Assembly (NCBI GenBank): GCA_024278285.1
Contig: JAJRTM010000861.1
Location: forward strand, 1 to 6,788
Direction of reading: 5' to 3'
Source of the DNA: Planctomycetota bacterium
GTDB taxonomy: Bacteria; Planctomycetota; Planctomycetia; Planctomycetales; Planctomycetaceae
DNA: 6,788 nucleotides
Each line of letters begins with the position of its first letter. Position 1 is the first letter of the stretch. Below the pieces are notes generated by a model. The model had not been told where the DNA came from and made no database searches. It was given only the letters and a program-made list of their open reading frames with translations. The position numbers were made by a program, and so were the translations under genes. Shown in pieces: positions 6,268 to 6,788 of the stretch.

Positions 6268-6510
6268 TCAGGTGGGCACTCGGCAAGGCTGGTTATTATT
6301 GCCAGCCGTTAACCAGAAGAAACTTTTGAAATCTCCGCGATCCGCAAGGAAACTGTCAATTACCGAGAACACCTTCTCAACAACAAATTGCTCGATCAGG
6401 TACGCTCCGATAATAATTACTGGGGTTTCGCATCGTAATGGTTTGATGTATTCGCATTCGCCGTTATGCTGTCTGTTTCTGAAGTGAGGCGGCTTTGGCT
6501 GTTTATACAT
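6268..6510 (-). CDS. Possible small hypothetical protein (80 residues), minus strand
   Basis: I do not recognise this frame. It is the only minus-strand candidate not lying opposite a convincing gene. In its favour: on the minus strand AAGGGGGAACC lies directly before the ATG, one of the best Shine-Dalgarno-like sites in the window, and the codons are mostly purine-first. It would be convergent with accD, ending 30 bases from the accD stop. The product is MYKQPKPPHFRNRQHNGECE at its start, then a moderately hydrophobic middle (PVIIIGAYLIEQFVVEKVFS) and a DRGDFKSFFWLTAGNNNQP end; no signal peptide or known motif is seen, and there are three cysteines. Against it: it is short, and a 6-bp hairpin lies within its 3' end. 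It may be a real small gene, a gene remnant, or chance. Confidence 0.4.
   Translation of the reverse strand: MYKQPKPPHFRNRQHNGECEYIKPLRCETPVIIIGAYLIEQFVVEKVFSVIDSFLADRGDFKSFFWLTAGNNNQPCRVPT
6287..6307. other. Hairpin in the accD downstream region
   Basis: GGCTGG (6287-6292) pairs with CCAGCC (6302-6307) around a 9-base loop (TTATTATTG). A competing pairing is CTGGTT with AACCAG just downstream. It lies 50 bases after the accD stop and has no following T-run, so an intrinsic terminator is unlikely; it could still act in RNA 3'-end protection. Confidence 0.3.
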
Positions 6511-6601
6511 GGTTCCCCCTTGTTTTTTACAGTCCTCTGAAGCCTGATTTATTAAAACACGTCTTGATGATCACTCATCTGATTCTACCTCTGGAGAAAG
6601 T
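6511..6601. promoter_or_regulatory. Upstream region of the DUF485 gene
   Basis: This 91-base stretch would be a divergent promoter region if the minus-strand frame 6268-6510 is real. It contains GGAG at 6593-6596, five bases before the ATG at 6602, a well-placed ribosome binding site for the DUF485 gene. TTGATG at 6564-6569 resembles a -35 box but has no convincing -10 partner before the start. If the minus-strand frame is not real, the whole 6238-6601 stretch is non-coding and holds only the hairpin at 6287-6307 and this upstream region. Confidence 0.4.
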
Positions 6602-6788
6602 ATGTCTGGTTCGCAAACGAAGCGGCTGCCTTTAGTGCTGTTCGGTCTTTACCTGTTAATGTATGGCGGTTTTATCGTCATCAATCTTTTTGCCACCGAT
6701 TTGATGGAATTGACTCCGTTTGCGGGAGTGAATCTGGCGATCTGGTATGGATTTGGACTGATTGTCGCTGCCATTTTGCTGGCTTTTA
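6602..6788 (+). CDS. DUF485-family inner-membrane protein, 5' part
   Basis: The frame starts at ATG 6602 behind a good GGAG site and is open to the window end, giving 62 residues. A short basic N-terminus (MSGSQTKRLP) leads into a transmembrane segment (about 11-31, LVLFGLYLLMYGGFIVINLF), a polar link (ATDLMELTPFAG) and a second membrane segment (about 43-62, VNLAIWYGFGLIVAAILLAF). This two-helix plan with the Y-x-x-x-F style first helix fits DUF485 (YjcH-like) proteins, which are about 100 residues long, so a third or more is missing. In many bacteria such genes are followed by a sodium:solute symporter of the ActP type; that is expected from the family and cannot be seen here. Other small two-helix membrane families remain possible. 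Confidence 0.7.
   Translation, partial: MSGSQTKRLPLVLFGLYLLMYGGFIVINLFATDLMELTPFAGVNLAIWYGFGLIVAAILLAF

Noticed and set aside
6038..6487. Plus-strand frame overlapping the end of accD and running into the gap
   Set aside because: Most of it is the out-of-frame shadow of accD, and the rest has arginine/serine-rich, non-protein-like composition with no start signal.

Overview
The window looks like a chromosomal segment of a planctomycete (Planctomycetota, probably Planctomycetaceae-like, moderate GC). This rests on recognising protein types rather than on a database search: a C45-type peptidase/acyltransferase, a proline/lysine-rich lipoprotein, an SGNH hydrolase with a lysine-rich tail, and a DUF485 membrane protein, together with patchy use of Shine-Dalgarno sites. 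Almost all convincing genes are on the + strand. There is no phage, CRISPR, tRNA or rRNA signal.

Layout. 1-591: 3' part of a C45-family peptidase/acyltransferase-like gene. 724-2076: a secreted lipoprotein with a perfect 12-bp tandem repeat encoding PKPE/PKPA units, followed by the clearest intrinsic terminator of the window (2111-2150). 2204-3661: an exported SGNH/GDSL hydrolase with a C-terminal coiled coil. 3671-3894: a non-coding element made of nested inverted repeats (MITE-like or a large palindromic unit), ending 25 bp before the next gene. 3920-4609: ribulose-phosphate 3-epimerase (rpe). 4728-5279: a histidine-phosphatase-fold protein whose catalytic histidines are both replaced. 5389-6237: acetyl-CoA carboxylase carboxyltransferase beta subunit (accD). 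6238-6601: a gap holding a possible small minus-strand gene (6268-6510) with a good ribosome binding site. 6602-end: start of a DUF485 membrane protein.

How the genes relate. rpe (pentose phosphate/Calvin-type sugar phosphate interconversion) and accD (first committed step of fatty acid synthesis) are central-metabolism genes on the same strand, separated by the degenerate phosphatase-like gene. The gaps of 118 and 109 bp leave open whether the three are co-transcribed. The first three genes encode or probably encode cell-envelope or exported proteins and are separated from rpe by the inverted-repeat element. The DUF485 gene probably begins another unit; in many bacteria DUF485 proteins precede a sodium:solute symporter, which would lie beyond the window.

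The two items most worth following up are the nested inverted-repeat element upstream of rpe and the apparent pseudophosphatase between rpe and accD. I did not find convincing evidence for a wholly new multi-gene system.
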